From Glandiceps talaboti (lineage: Eukaryota; Hemichordata; Enteropneusta; Spengelidae): a DNA stretch of 64,000 nt. The position numbers and the translations under genes are program-made. Location: NCBI RefSeq assembly GCF_964340395.1, contig NC_135556.1:10922410-10986409 (forward strand), in the 5' to 3' direction. Shown in pieces: positions 25,558 through 58,536 of the stretch (the stretch's first letter is position 1; each line of letters begins with the position of its first letter). Under the pieces are notes generated by a model. That model did no database searches, was not told the DNA's origin, and saw nothing but the letters and a program-made list of their open reading frames with translations.

Positions 25558-26785
25558 ATGCTGCCGAATGATAAACAATCTATTGCCAGGAGACACCGAC
25601 TTGACAGTAAGCGGCCCTACCTCTCAAAGACGACAGTGGTGTCTACTCTAAAAAAAACTCTGTTACCCGCCATTAGTCATGCATAGAGCAGTCGATTTAT
25701 TACTGTCATCGGAAGTAGTACATCGACAGTAGTACAATCGTGATGTTTGCTACTTCGGATACGAGACATTAAGGTGGTTTGCGCCTCCCAGAAAATTTCA
25801 ATTCTCTCCAAACTTTACCCCAAGTAAGCTGGGCACTTTGACCATAAACCCTCCACCCGTGGTCTATGCTTTGACATAATAAAATAAATGTTTGGGTTCA
25901 TCTTCTTGCTTTCGTGGAAATCGTCAATCTTATATTTTCCTATACAGTTAAAATGCAGCCATATTTGATTCTATTAAACTGGATTTATTTTGAAAACATT
26001 TTGAAACAATTTCCAAACTTTAACTGGTGACTCCTGATGTTAACTAAAGAATTGGTTTGCAATTTTTTGAACGAAGTTACAGCAAAACTTTGAACAGTTT
26101 ATTTCCGAGGTGCATTTTCACCGTGGAGGAGACGTGAAAAAGGAATACAATCTAATGGCGGCGCGGGGGTGGGGGTCGCAGACTTCGACCGTCTACACGT
26201 ATGATACTGGCATTGTAAGTTAGGGACGGAGTAACTTACATATATATTATACCAGATTCACTCAGAAAACATTCAAACACAAGTCGAATGTATCATGACA
26301 TGTACGTTATCGGCATCAATTTTCATATCTTTGAAAGAAGCGCATAACTACTAACAGAAGACACGTCCAATAGGAACATCAAATTTAGCTTCGGTATTTT
26401 TTTGAAAATGTACTTTACAATTTCCGTAAAAGTACGTCACGAACATACAAATGTAAGCTAAACAGTCATGTTTAAAAACATCTCATAAAAAAAGATTCTA
26501 TAAAGGGTATTATTTTTTACAGATTATTCCTGTATCTGTGCAAGTGCACTTACTTTATAAAGGGTGTGTCGGTGCTAGCGAAATAATGTTGTTTGTTTGT
26601 TTGTTTGTTTGTTTTGGGGGCTGGGCAGGGTTTCTTTAGCAATGGAGAAAGATAAATTCATTTTCACATTAAAAATCGACAAATATTAATACAGTGACTC
26701 ATTTGATCAAATATCAGGATGTCTGAACAATTTTGTGACAATGTCTTACTTGGTCCGTTACGCTTTTAAACTAGTCAAATCATTC

Positions 26786-26817
26786 ATAGACCCTCCATCA
26801 ACTGGTGGAGGGTCTAT
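26786..26817. repeat. perfect hairpin, 12-bp stem
   Basis: ATAGACCCTCCA and TGGAGGGTCTAT are exact reverse complements separated by 8 bases. There is no run of T after it and no neighbouring gene, so no terminator role is implied. Confidence 0.85.
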
Positions 26818-29800
26818 CAATCATCTCATTTCAAAGTTTTGTTACAATTTCGGAAACTAGTCACGGCTTAGGACTAGACGTCCACATTTATCGTGGAGTT
26901 GTAAAGATACGAAAACCATTTAGCCCTAAGACTTTCTATTAGGCTTTATGATGCAGTTTAGCCAACATGTAGCCCGTGATATTGAACATGACAAACATGA
27001 TATGCTAAAATATTATAATTGCATGGTTTTATAATCAGCTTGAAGTATTTGCTAAATTGTACATAGATGAAGTGTTTTAGCAAAAGACGATATGGCTCTG
27101 CAATCAATTCCAATATCTCTCTCCCCGAGAGTCCTTTGATGGGGACATTTTGTCGTGTACCCTCTTCTTTATTAGGGGATCATGAAATGGTTGACAGGTT
27201 CTTCTAAATAGTTTTGACCAAGCTCAGATGTATAAATGTAGCCTGCAATCTGAACCACGTCAAGACTAACCCAGAGATCTGGTCGTTGTCTTTCTAGTCT
27301 AGCAATCCCAAACCGCGATGTAGGCCAACGTCGTAAACTCCAGCCTCTTTTACGGCAGCGTCCAAGACGCCAAGCAGTGTCGCGTCGCGGAAGAAATAAC
27401 AGCTCTGGTTTGTGAGAATTATGTAGGCTCGCTAGATTAGAAAGCCAACCACGAGTCTCTTGGCTACACCCTGGCCGACTATCTCTACGAATTAAATAGC
27501 CTTTAATCGGTCTGTCTTAGAACATTTTAGCCAAAACCGTGATGTAAGAGTCGTGTGAACCAAACTTTTATTACATTTTTGTATGTATAACATTGACTAT
27601 AAGTCAGTCAGTCCAATCGCTACCAAATATTAGTCGGCGCCGAACGTACGTGTCCACGATTATGCGTATTGGCTTTAATTCGTCGCAAAGAACGTAAACG
27701 AACCGCTTTAAATATAAGCTTTGTTTGACAAGTGGATTGTCACACGTTTTCTTTCATTGTGTTATTTGTCGAGTGATTTGATTATTTACCTCAATACCTA
27801 AGCTGATTCTGAGCACACATCGTGAAAAGATAGCTGTACAGACCGCTGTCTTCCCACCGTACCCTTTATTATTATGAGCCTTTGTTATGAATGCGAAATA
27901 TTCACCCCTCTCTCTCCCTTGTCTGTCTTCTACATTATGCACTGAACTGTTGAGAAAGCATTCTCGGTAATGGTCAACAGTCTAAATTTATAATTTTGTC
28001 ATTTTGCAGTGATCTTACCATACCAACGGGTTTATACGCCGATATGAGATAAGCACATCAGCGACGGTAAGTCTGGTTTCAGTATACCACTGGGCGCCGT
28101 ACACTCCTTCTTGTTGGCGCTATTTCTGCTGCCGAACAGATTCCGCACCAAGAATGGCGTCGGCGTCTTTCATGTCACTTTGCGACATCGCATATTTTGA
28201 TACCAGTCTCTCGTTTTCTTGTACCATCAAATGGCGACAACATGCATGGACAATTTTTTAATTGCTTCACATCAGATCACTGGCGTTCTCCTTATAGCAA
28301 CAAGTTGTCTCAACGAGCTTCAAGAGTGCTCGCCAACTACTTGAGTGAGTTTTTCCTGAACCAAATCATTGCAATGATGAAAGACATTCAACCTGCACAT
28401 AGGTAGCCCTCCATGATACGTTTCCATACATTCATAAAGTGTTTTTTAGTTTTTTTTGTGTGTTTACATAAATGAATTCATCAAACTATTACGGCACATT
28501 GTACTAATATAAGTTGTAACATTTTTTTGTTATATACGATTATGCAATTGAATAATATTAAACGTTTACAAACTAGTTTAAAATATTAAATCCGAATTCT
28601 TTCCCTTGTAATAAATATCCTACTCGGCTGAGTTTTGAGTGGATGGTGGCAGGTCCTCAGACACGGAATCCAACATGAACTGATAAAAGGATTTAGAGGA
28701 TGAGAGCTTGGACTAAGTGTCTTACTGTTTATCTGTACCATCGCCATTTATAAAAGATGTGACATTTAAAATGTAATTTTGGGTGTTTTCTTTCTTTCTA
28801 GAAAGATTTATATTACTATGTCCTCTGTAAGTCATTTTCTTAAAGGCCACAGTTCCCGTTAGGATCGAAATTTAGGTGAAAATTGTCTGGCAGAGCTTTA
28901 GAAAAGTTAGTTCTAACAATAGAATGGTTCTATGTAATCCTAATGGCTACACGGATAAGATAACAGTAATGTGAGAACCTGGGACTGAATCGCCAGCCTT
29001 TAATCACCGACCCTCTATCATTTCGTTCATTCTTTATGATGATACTTTAGGAACCCCAGCCGACGACTTGTGGTGACCTTTGACAAGTAACTAGGTCAAC
29101 ACTGTGAAAACCAACACACCTGGATGATCAATCGACTAATTTTATTTCAGTGCAGAAGAGCTGAGATTTGGGATCGTAATATAGATACAACTGATCCTCT
29201 AATAGATACTAACCTCACCTGTGTTTGTCTACCGACAGGGCCAAATAAACAACTCCCTAAAAGTAATAACATATGGTCTCGGGAGATATAGCGATCGTCA
29301 CAAGGCACAATGGCATACTGGTAAACCTGTTGGAGACATAGACGATCAATGGTTCCGTCACCGTGAGTGTTCTAAAACCCAGTCTTGTCGGCACACTCTA
29401 TTTATTACATACAAAAATAGAGTATTCAATAGTGTGAATCAGCCGACCTTTTCAGCAGAAGTATATTAATCATTTTTGGTCCACCACGTTCGTCTGTTTT
29501 CATTGAAAATACGTGTAACTCTACTTCCTTTCATGGGCGCACAATGTGACGGTTCAACGGTACCTTTGAGTTCGACCAGCCGAGCATGATGGTGCGGTAG
29601 ACAGAGAACATGTGGCGATGTATTTATAGGTGGGGAAAGTCAGTCGTATTCTTACCTGTACTCATAGTGCAATTACAACTTTCCACTTCCTTTGGAAAAT
29701 ACAGCCTCGCAACAATCAAAATTACAAATAAGGAACATACATATAACGATATATAATTTATATAACTCACGTGTATAGCTTTCGGTTGCGCATACAGAAC

Positions 29801-32776
29801 TCCAAACACAGTCTACTATATGGTGTTGCAATATTAGAAGAAAAATATTCGTGAGACCTGCGGGAGTTCATTCATGAAGATAGGTACTCTGTTGTAACCA
29901 CGAAACCAGTTTGCATGTAGTCAAGCAAAGGAGGGAACCACTGACTGAATTCTCAGCAAAGTTGACAGACAGGTGATCGCCCCCTGTGATAATCACGGTA
30001 TGCAGACAGACTTTACGTCACCCCTGCAGAGAACAGATGTGTGTCAATATTTTGATGTACCCTGACTGGTTTTGACAGCTATACCTGTCTCCCTACCGAC
30101 CTGTCTCTAGCCGGGGTAATGTCGACCTCGATTATTTAAAAACCGACAAATCTCTACCATAAAATTGATGGAATGCCATTTAGCTTTAATCTTTTTTTAC
30201 AGTATGTACGCGTGCCATTCTTGGTGAATTCGAATTCGTTATCCGAGGCATAACCTCAAAAATGCACATCGCGAATTCTACAGACTTACACATGGTCATG
30301 GTATGCAGTTAAACTCCGAGACTTTCGTTAAAATAAACAAAATTCACAAAAAAATTCCTTGCTAATCCATAGAAATGCAATGTAACACTTTTAGAATATT
30401 CAATCGTTTATTTCTTGTCCCAAGATGCCCTTGTATGCAGAGAGTTGACATCGAGGCAATCACCCTGATGACGTCAGCGGATTGGTTAGACCCTACCCTC
30501 GGATAAGGTCAATGGTTAACATTGCTAGCTGTACCTATCTAGATTATGTTAATCAATATTTTCTTTCGTTTTCATTGAGATTCTTTCCGCAAGAATGTCA
30601 AGAGCTGGGTGTGGAGCCCGTTCTGAAAATTAGTAAAAAATCAAGTGGTGCGCAAAATTTTAAGTTTCTTGTCATAAGAAAGGTTGTCATTTTAGAAATT
30701 TTTTTTTGAAGTGGTTTAATTTTGTTCCACGCTCGTGTTAAGTTACCATCGTTTGTAATTGTTGATATATCAAAGTCACGAACGTTCAAAAGTTATAAAG
30801 CACCCGTCCTCATTACGGCAACAAACATGTATGACGCTGAAGTGTAAGCTCCCTGAAGAGGTATTCGTTTTTAGGTACGTTAGCCTAAAAATATGCCTGG
30901 CCTGCGAGAATGCGAAATTATGATATTCTAACGGTTGAGTTAGAAATACTTCATATTTGTTTTCTCACCTCACATGTGTATAAAACTTCGTAACAAGTGT
31001 TAATCGGACACTCATTACGGCTGTTTACATTGTATGTTGCATTCTTTATTCTGTATAGCATGACAGTAGGGATTCTAGGGGGACTCAACGGTATGTATTA
31101 AGAAGTCTCGATCCAACAGGTGGTCGAAATATCCACGCCGTGCCATTGTGCCAAGATATATGACTATGAAGTTGACAGTGATCAACGTCTATATATGCAT
31201 TACATCACTACGGTATCTCTTTGGAATACCTCTTAAAAGTTCACCATTATGGTGTCCTATGTTACATGTTCTGTTACATTATGAGATGTTGATGGTTTCA
31301 AAATGACAAAATATTTATTTTAAAAAAATGGTAATCTGAAACGAACGACACTAGAAAAAGCAGTAGCTGTAACCTTTGACCTTTGGTGTAACGTGAAGCT
31401 TAAAATTTTGACCAATCGTTAGGTAAGAATTGGGTATTGGAAACGTGGTATTGGTTTAACATCTGTGTCTGTGTAATGTCTCAATTTTATTCTACTGCAA
31501 AACATGTGAATTATCGCTTTGACCTTGAAGCGCTACACTCGAACTCCATGTGCGCCCCAAGTTTTACTAACAAAGAACAAAAGTATACGACGTACAAGTC
31601 AAAGGTGGCGCTGTTCAGTCGGCACAAGTCTAACCCCGGTAGATACATGATTTCAAATTGCATCTACGAGGGGCGTTTTACTTTCAATTTGCTGTCACTG
31701 ATGATATCAGCAATGATCAACGTGGTAACACAGTACTTTAAAATGATATATCGTGCACTTTTAGTTGATTTTCAAAGGCAAATATAAAGTTTCAATACAG
31801 TGCTTAGACAGTCGCATGAGGGCTCACTTCAGAACGTTAGTTAACGTGACTGAGTCTGGACACCTTGCCATGCATCACAATAGCAAAGGTCAGAACTGAA
31901 CTACAAGACAGTAGACACAATGCCCAAATCTAGGATACAATACTTGAATAGAGGGTGGACTTACTTCAAGAAAAACAAAGAAAGACAACTATAGGTTTTG
32001 TTAATGCAAGTCATCGACAACGCGAAGAATTATGTAACATGTCGGAATCAACCGTGCAGACAGGTTTCTGAAAAATTGTCAGAAGAATCTTGGTCTTGTC
32101 GGGGAGTCTTGGGTCCGTTTGACTGATATCTACACCGGATCGAAGTTTTGATCTAGAATTAACACTCAAAATAAATGCCCATGATTTTGACCTTTTAATG
32201 TCACAACATCATACGGTTGTAACTTCTGGCTGGAGAGTAAACATGACAGCTTGCCTCATCACCGTGTTCGGCCCTGGCACTCTCTAAGACATAATGTGTC
32301 GATATACGACATCATTGGTCGTGTGGTTTAAAATTTATTGAAAAAAAAATGACTTGGAAATGCTGACGAAACGGAAACGAAGGTTATAACTACTGACCTC
32401 ATGACTCGGCTACCCTTGAATTTTCCGGTAATAGTTTCTCTCGTATTTTCTGTTCAAAATCTATGAAACTTGATTATGACCTTTATACTAAGAATGCCGA
32501 GAAAAAAACACCTTTTGGGCTCACCAGTGAAAATGAATCACCCATTTAGGTAACAATCGACACAGAACGTGCATAATTAGATTTTAATTTGATTTAAATT
32601 TCTACTAATAGATAAAATTCTCACTTTTGTAAAAAAGAAAAAAAAAGAAAAAGAAAAAAAAGAAGCAGACATCGTCCACCATGATTTAATATAATGCAGA
32701 TTTTAGGATTAGTTTTCTCTACCATTCAATCAAACATACATTCTGTAACATTTTGATGACGATAAATGGCCATTAA

Positions 32777-32825
32777 CCCCCACCCACCCCACCCCACCCC
32801 ACCCCACCCCACCACCACCACTACC
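32777..32825. repeat. (CCCCA)n tract
   Basis: A run of CCCCA pentanucleotides passing into CACCAC. It is G-rich on the minus strand, with G-quadruplex potential. Confidence 0.9.
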
Positions 32826-34683
32826 AATCCACAATCTTAATCGAATTTCATGCTCCCGGCAAAAAAACACACAAAAGCGATACCAAGCGGATGGGGTGGG
32901 GCACAAAATGGCAACCATGTTCCAGTGGCAGGTCTCACAGAAATCATAACATAAAGATAATGCGATGGGCAGACTGCTGAATTGTGTCATTTACTTGTAG
33001 GTAAGGTGGACAAAACGTTCTTGACAGACGTACTATTGGAATAAAAGTCACAGCTCACAATAGAAATGCTTTCAAAGTCATAGACCTGTAATATATGCAT
33101 TGGGGTGGACAGACTGTTGAATTTAGTTATTTACTTTGAGGGAAAGTGCACAAAAAACGTACTAGACAGACGTATAATTAGAACAAAAAGTCACATCTCA
33201 CAATAGAAATGCTTTCAGTTTCAGTGAAATTCTCATGAATGAATGAAAGTAAGAATTGAGTGCCATACATACTCTTTCTTACTTTAAGATTAAAGCATAG
33301 ACCATTGAATGAACCGTTCCAAGAGCCTGGTTTATAGTAGCGCTTACCTGAACGTTCAATTCTGATCGTTTGAGAGGAAACACTGCTAGCTGCAACTTCC
33401 AGTAAAAGTCCAACTGATTTAGAAGCGAATCACTGTGGTCCAGGCTTGAGATATCACTGACATCCAAAAGCAATGTTTTATTATGCATCAGTGGTGTTGT
33501 ACAGTGAGCAGCTTTGAATTAATAAGTACAGTTACTCGCTAATTTATTGAAAGCATACAGCTCTTTGGAGACGCCCATTTACGAATGTCTAATCTCGTTC
33601 AACTCTGAATAGCTTGTATCAAATACAACCGCGCAAAAAAAGCGGTACCATGTGAAGTGTGAAACACAATATATTCTAAAATGGTAAACAAAGGTAGTAT
33701 ATCAGGTCCAGCATCTATGTTTCTATTGTTTGTAATGTTAACGTTTCGCTTCGTTCCGTTTGTACATCAGGGATATTGTCATACTAGTATAATGAAAGAG
33801 TTGTAATCGGTCTGACCACGACAAAGACCCTACCTCGTTGCCGCACGTGTTTGTGTACCATCGATGTAGTTTTTACCGCTTTCGGTTGCCGTTTTTCGAC
33901 TCTAATTTTCGCCCACGTGATCCCCCTTAATGAGGATGAAAAGTACTTACAAGTGAAAACGTGTAGTTAGTTTTTGTGACATAATAGTTATCCCAGAACA
34001 GTAGTTATCCCAGAGCAGAAACTCGGCAGGTGTTTTACACGTAAGTTTTCCGTCAAAAATAACTCCCTAGCTTTCTGCTGTGTGCTAAGAGCGGCTGTTG
34101 ACGACTCAGAAAAGATTCCAGCTTTGTTAACCTGGCGATGTCTGGCCTCGCCTCACTGAACAGTCCCTCCCATTAGCCATAAATCGTGGCAATATACGCT
34201 TTCTCCAAACCCAAAGGAACCATATTCTCGACGATTTCTCGACTATAGAATTTACTCATTTACTGAAAGATCGATAGCTTATTGTACGATATGAAGGCCA
34301 CAAGACTACTTTGAAGTTTTGTGAAAGTAACTTCGGCTACATCACTCATCGTCGGCCCATCTTGTGTCTGCCGGATCCAGATACATTCGCAATGTCACTA
34401 CGTCATCTTAGCGACATAACTCAATCGACACTAACTGTATTACTTGAGACAGAATTGGAAACTTTCGATCTTTTCAATCCACTCCAATTAAAGAAGGAAT
34501 ATGGAACGTAAAACAGAAAATCGTTCTTGTTGACATAAAGGGCATTGGCATAATAACACAATCCAAGTCGCTTCTTCCACATCAGTAACAAGTGATTTGA
34601 TGTAAACACAAGGCAATTTTAATACAAATATAAAAGCTGAAATTACAGGTTTAAAGTCATACGTTATTTATTTCTGTCATTCT

Positions 34684-34750
34684 GTATGTATGTATGTATG
34701 TATGTATGTATGTATGTATGTATGTATGTATGTATGTATGTATGTATGTG
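34684..34750. repeat. (GTAT)n microsatellite
   Basis: About 16 uninterrupted GTAT units. Confidence 0.97.
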
Positions 34751-34951
34751 TGAAGTTTAAAAAATTATAATATCCGATAGAATAAAATGGTGGTGAATTC
34801 TGCCTTTAGGGCTCACTTTGATTCGCCGATCCGACGGAAGTATTTGGAATTTGAGATGAAGCTGGCAAGACCAATGAAGGGGAAAGATTTTCTTGTCAGA
34901 TTAATAGGAGCATATTTTGAAAGCTGTATTTGCCTTTTAAGAAAAGTCTCT

Positions 34952-34996
34952 CTAGCCACAGACAAGGAAAAAATGTCTTCCTTGTCTGTGCTCTAG
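34952..34996. repeat. imperfect hairpin, about 17-bp stem
   Basis: CTAGCCACAGACAAGGAA pairs with TTCCTTGTCTGTGCTCTAG across an 8-9 base loop, with one mismatch and one extra base. Confidence 0.8.
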
Positions 34997-35974
34997 CCAA
35001 AACTACCCGGTAAGCGCGGTTGACCGAACCAACCATTCAAAAACCGAATCTCGACCAAGTTCTAACAAGGGCCGAGATTTAATAGTCTAATGTCGCACAA
35101 AAACTAAATTCTTTTAGTAAGGCCTCAGACCCCCTCCCCTTCTAACTTAATTGGCCAAAATTGATAATTTTTATCAGATCCAGACAGCATAATAAATTTG
35201 AAATCAATATGTAGTAGACTAAGTGTGTAGTGCTATGAATACAAAGCCAGTATGTAGTGAGGAAAATAACTCGTTTATTGACAATGTATTTTAGTATTAT
35301 GTGTTTACTATAGCGAAACCCTTCCATTTCTCAATTTTACGATATTTTTTTTTTAGAATTATCTGTATTTAGGGGTACAAAACAGATTCCATTATAAGTA
35401 AAATCGTTTTTGTAGGATGAGAACTAAAATGGCTGAAACCCCACCCTCAAATTTAAGGAATTTAGTTATTTTATTCTACATTGAACTATTGATCTCTCCC
35501 CTAAGTCTGAAAGAATTCAATTGTCAAATTAAGCCAATCAATTAGTTGACCACTTCCTTCGTTACTCTTACAACAATTTCCGAATTCATTGTGATAAAAA
35601 TTAAAACATTAAGTGAAATGTTTTGACACACCGACGACAACCACTTGAAACACATTAACATCTGGTTCCTAATTCTTGCAAGTTAGTCAAAGCATTATTT
35701 CTCTGATGGGGCAACGAAAAGTTTAAGTGGCGGCATTTATTGTATCGTTGCCGTAAAAGGGCTGTGGTTTTACGACAATGGTGATTTAAAAATACTGTTT
35801 ATACGTCTACTTTACAATTCACCATTTCAGTGTAAATGAAATAAAGACAGAGAAAAAGTGTTGCCACAAGTTCACAATACACCACTGACATACCTCACAT
35901 ATGGCATCATGTATATCAGCGTGGATACGCGTGTACTTTCTTAAACGTGTATATTTCTTGAGCTGGTATACATG

Positions 35975-36019
35975 GTATGTATGTATGTATGTATGTATGT
36001 ATGTATGTATGTATGTATT
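35975..36019. repeat. (GTAT)n microsatellite
   Basis: About 11 GTAT units. Confidence 0.97.
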
Positions 36020-37736
36020 TGTTTGTTCTGAAAGCATGTTGATATTATGGCAGAGTCTTGTTACAAGAAAAGACAGACCCCAAAATAGGCCACTGACGTC
36101 ACAAATTTAAAAAAGAAGAAGTTTATATAAAAAGACCAGATCATGACTTATCCTGTGAATTCCACTGACACCAGTCAAATCAGCGGAGATCTAGTTAACC
36201 AAACTAACGACAAAAACGAACAAAAAGTAAAGAGAAACACTTAGGACTGTAATGTATTATTGAACTTTTGGATTGATGTGGATGTTCGATCACCAAAACT
36301 ATTTGGCAGATATATATATATGTGTGGCTCATATTTCAGACTATGACACTAAAATACTGTTATGATATATTTGTATGACTCGAGGCGTCAAACATCCATG
36401 ATTGAATCCGAGCTCTCATTATCTTATCAATGGAGCCATGCGGATTACAAGGGGTCATTCTTTTACTAACGACCGACTTGTTCAGTTCTGCCAGACAAAT
36501 ATTTTTTCACATCTAAGTTTTTAATCTGGGCTTTGCTTGATATAGACACATTGTGGCCCATTATAGTTCTATAGACTGTTCACATTGATTTCATTCTGAT
36601 CTGATGAAGACCACAAAGGCCAGTTATTTCCATCTTTTGAAATCTTCATAAAACAAATACAGCACAGCGCAATGCAGGTTATTGTTCACTAGCTCTGTTT
36701 GATTACAACAATACAGTAACCAATAAGAAGCTACACATGAAGGTAGCAAGATCGTAATTTGTTACATTCAGTCTGAATGAAATAAACAGATATGCGAGCG
36801 CCAATGTTTTGACATCTCTGTGTGAGGGGTTCGTATAGTGGCAAGTCAGTGCATTTCATTTAGCGCCATATAGTTGTCAATGAGAACATTGTGAACTCGT
36901 CACTGTTTTATAATTAATAATCGAACTAATTAAGAGAGTATACTAGTCAGTCACTTATTATTGTTAAATTGAATTAATTTGAAATTGAGTAATTAATTTA
37001 AAATTGAGTTATTGAAATGAAGCCAAGCGTGACACAATAACACAATACAAAATGTTCTCTACTTGTTAATTTCATTAAACTTTGGTAATTAAATATAATG
37101 TCAATTTTTAAACCTTCTAACTTTTTATCATTCAATGTTCTTTTTCACACAGTTGACCTGATTTATCTTTTTTATCTGTGTTTATCCGGTTTTTAACCCC
37201 TCTGCTTATCTGCAGTGAACCACTTGATTAACCAGTCGTGGGTTTTCTTGTACGCCAACGAAATAAAGAAATTATATTGAGGAATATTAATCTACTTGTA
37301 TACTCGTGGGAGGATATATGACCAGATTTTAAGAAGTCAACAAGAAGTGTTCAACATATATTAATGACAAAAGAATGAAGAGGTAAAAAAAATAATAACT
37401 AATTATTATAAATGGTAGTTGTGGGATTTAATAAAGTTTTGTCCCGGCGACAATGCTAGCTAAAATAATCAAAAGGCGTACGATTGCAAAATATAATGAT
37501 TGCTAAAGACTTGTAAATGATCATTGTCTGTCATGCTACAAGAATCGCCATAGTAACGGGCATCAACAATAACTCTCTGTTCATTTGCCGGCGAGTGTGA
37601 GAGTCACTGGTTCCCATGGTTACAAGATCATACATAATTAAAACTCTATATGTTTTAAGTCTACTATTTCAATTACCAGAAAGAAAACTGACTTTACAGT
37701 ACTCGCAGAATGTCTTGAAAAATTGACCGCACTGTT

Positions 37737-56262
<18,526 letters not shown>

Positions 56263-56681
56263 CTACACCGGAAAGTATTGTTGCTAATCCGGTCTTACAA
56301 TACCATGTTTCTTTATTACACGCTGGTGTACTATTTAGTATATATTGAGATAAACCTCTTTAAGGAGAAAACCAATTGATATCGGAAAGAGGGGTAGGAG
56401 TGGGGGGTGGAGGAATTGGACACTCTCTCCTTTGGTGGTGCACTGTTTGAAAATAACAACCATTCTTATGAAACTGGACCACCATAAATATCAATTTTCG
56501 TTGTAGTACTGCATGCTATTTATGGACATACAACACAAAAAACTTCAACTATCATATTAACATAATACATGTATATGGTGTTCAATGCCGATTTGTTTAT
56601 CTACTTGTCTTTATATGTGTGGAAGATATAAATTTGTAACTGGGCACCAAATGATATTTGAACAAGGCCTAATAAAAAAGA
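56263..56681. promoter_or_regulatory. 3' UTR of the mosaic gene with candidate poly(A) signal
   Basis: The first AATAAA downstream of the stop that I see is at 56671-56676, about 410 bases after TAA. It lies just before a TIR element, so use of this signal is uncertain. Confidence 0.35.
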
Positions 56682-56785
56682 TTGTGTGGTTCCGATTACG
56701 CTCAATTATTCTAGAATAGGTGGGGTAGGTATATTTTATTATATATATGTATATTGCGGTTTACAGCACTGTCTTAGCAGATTGA

Positions 56786-56822
<37 letters not shown>

Positions 56823-57077
56823 CTGTGTTGGTGGCGAGTTCAGGTTTTTAGTTGTTTTGTTTTCCAAATGGTCTCTGTGTTGTTTATTTCTTCCTATCAG
56901 ATGTACAGCCATTACAGATTGGAAGAACATTTTTATTTTTTTTGTCTGTTTCCGCATCCACTATTTCTCGTGAAACTGTTTGCGATTTTATTATTTTTTT
57001 TCCTCGAATACGTAAAAGAAAGGGTTTAGGTTTGGCAGTGGAAAACGAGGTGGGGTCGGGTAACCGGAACCAAACAA
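56682..57077. mobile_element. short TIR element, TTGTGTGGTTCCGATTAC family, copy 2
   Basis: 396 bp. Left terminus TTGTGTGGTTCCGATTAC; right terminus reads back as TTGTTTGGTTCCGGTTAC. It shares interior blocks with 8649-8983. This copy has a (TA)n plus poly-T expansion near 56785-56821 that copy 1 carries as a T-rich stretch. Confidence 0.8.
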
Positions 57078-58059
57078 TTACTTTTTTAGGTCTAAACGTC
57101 AAAAAGTTTACTAACTTTTGTATTTAGGATTACAAGTAGGTTTTAAACATCAAAAAATGTATCTGATTACTGTAATGTATGGATTGTGTGTTTGGGTAGT
57201 TTCTGACCGATTCTCAATTTTACCAGTTCTATAAGATGGGAGTAATATACAGAAAAGTTTCAGTGAATGTTTCGATAGAAGTACAGCAAATTTATATGAT
57301 CTTGAATTCTGACTATGACTTTGAACTTAAATCGAATAGGTCATATGATAAATTAATGAGTTGCCTGTCTCCCCAAGCATATGAGAGAGACAGACAAACA
57401 GAGACAGAGAGAAAAACAGGGAGAGACAGAGACAGAGAGACAGAGACAGAGAGAGATATGACGTTTTTGAGGTTTCAGCATCCTTCAAAATAGTGTCACC
57501 GTTACCATGGAAACTGCCTCCTGTGGGTTTGGGCAAGAGAATCCAGAGGGGCAAAAACAGTTTTCTGATGGTCCAGATATTATTACTCTGAACCAAATAA
57601 AAAATTGTGTATTTAAAACCATATAAGGTAACTCTTGTTTTAAGCCATTCTTTGGACCTTAGAGTCTTGATCCTGTTGATGTACTTATATTTCCTGGATT
57701 CTATTAGATTTAGATTTGAAGTCTATAATTAATCTTGTTTTGGGGACACCCACTAAAAGACAAACTAGATAAGTTTCTGAGTCACAATCAAAGTAATTTC
57801 GATATCATTATTCATAATTATAAGTACAAAATTCATTTTTTTCTTGATATCTACTTCGCTGTAATTGCTTGTAGTTTGAGTACTCTTCATGTATTTCAAT
57901 GTCCATTTGTTCTGAATTTTTGAATAAATGTCTTTGTATCACATTTAGTAGTTTGAGAAGTAACGATTTTGTTTTATGTGTCTGTGACAATCTTGTGGCA
58001 GGGATATTGGTTTAGCCGGATGCTATCTGTTCACCTTCCCCCAAGGTAATGTAATATTT
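57078..58059. other. intergenic, nothing recognised
   Basis: A GACAGA-type repeat lies at about 57386-57455. No coding evidence. Confidence 0.5.
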
Positions 58060-58061
58060 CG

Positions 58062-58120
<59 letters not shown>

Positions 58121-58169
58121 TGAGTATGTATGTATGTATGTATGTATGTATGTATGTATGTATGTATGT
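58060..58169. repeat. (GT)n then (GTAT)n microsatellite, left of palindrome
   Basis: GT dinucleotides followed by GTAT tetranucleotides. It abuts the 227-bp palindrome, and the mirrored composition GTAT then GT continues on the other side. Confidence 0.97.
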
Positions 58170-58396
58170 CAATCTGATTAAAATCCGATGTAGATGTCGG
58201 CTAATCGTGCTTTGCTATCTTACCATCGTTATTTAGCTTGAATTGACCTTCGTAGTACATGTTTACATTTTTAGCCTGATCGCGATCAGGCTAAAAAATG
58301 TAAACATGTACTACGAAGGTCAATTCAAGCTAAATAACGATGGTAAGATAGCAATGCACGATTAGCCGACATCTACATCGGATTTTAATCAGATTG
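58170..58396. mobile_element. 227-bp near-perfect palindrome (foldback element)
   Basis: Left terminus CAATCTGATTAAAATCCGAT; the right terminus is its exact reverse complement. The centre is GATCGCGATC at 58278-58287. Over about 113-bp arms I count one mismatch (GCTTTGC against GCAATGC) and one single-base length difference in a T/A run. It has no coding capacity and lies inside a GT/GTAT microsatellite. It is most likely a very young foldback or MITE-type insertion. Confidence 0.85.
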
Positions 58397-58463
58397 GTAT
58401 GTATGTATGCATGTATGCATGCATGTATGTATGTATGTATGCAAGTATGTATGTATGTATGTA

Positions 58464-58536
<73 letters not shown>

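Larger units (their letters stand above)
25558..34683. other. intergenic, no gene recognised
   Basis: About 9 kb without a defensible exon. It contains a perfect 12-bp-stem hairpin at 26786-26817, a short GTTT run near 26591-26613, an A-rich tract at 32630-32662 and a (CCCCA)n tract at about 32777-32825. The open frame at 28197-28406 lacks a recognisable domain. Confidence 0.5.
34751..37736. other. intergenic, upstream region of the mosaic gene
   Basis: Contains an inverted repeat at 34952-34996, a (GTAT)n tract at 35975-36019, and from about 36690 a segment resembling the region upstream of the second gene (CTCTGTTTGATTACAACAAT here against CTCTGTTTGATACAACAATT near 60651). The last 200 bp before the ATG also share scattered blocks with 61380-61551. 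No TATA box can be assigned with confidence. Confidence 0.55.

Noticed and set aside
26786-26817. Perfect hairpin considered as a transcription terminator or RNA gene
   Set aside because: No adjacent gene and no T-run; hairpin terminators of this type are bacterial.
28197-28406. Plus-strand 69-codon frame, with an upstream ATGGCGTCGGCG that looked like a start
   Set aside because: The frame from that ATG closes after about 35 codons, and the listed frame has no domain, signal peptide or splice support.
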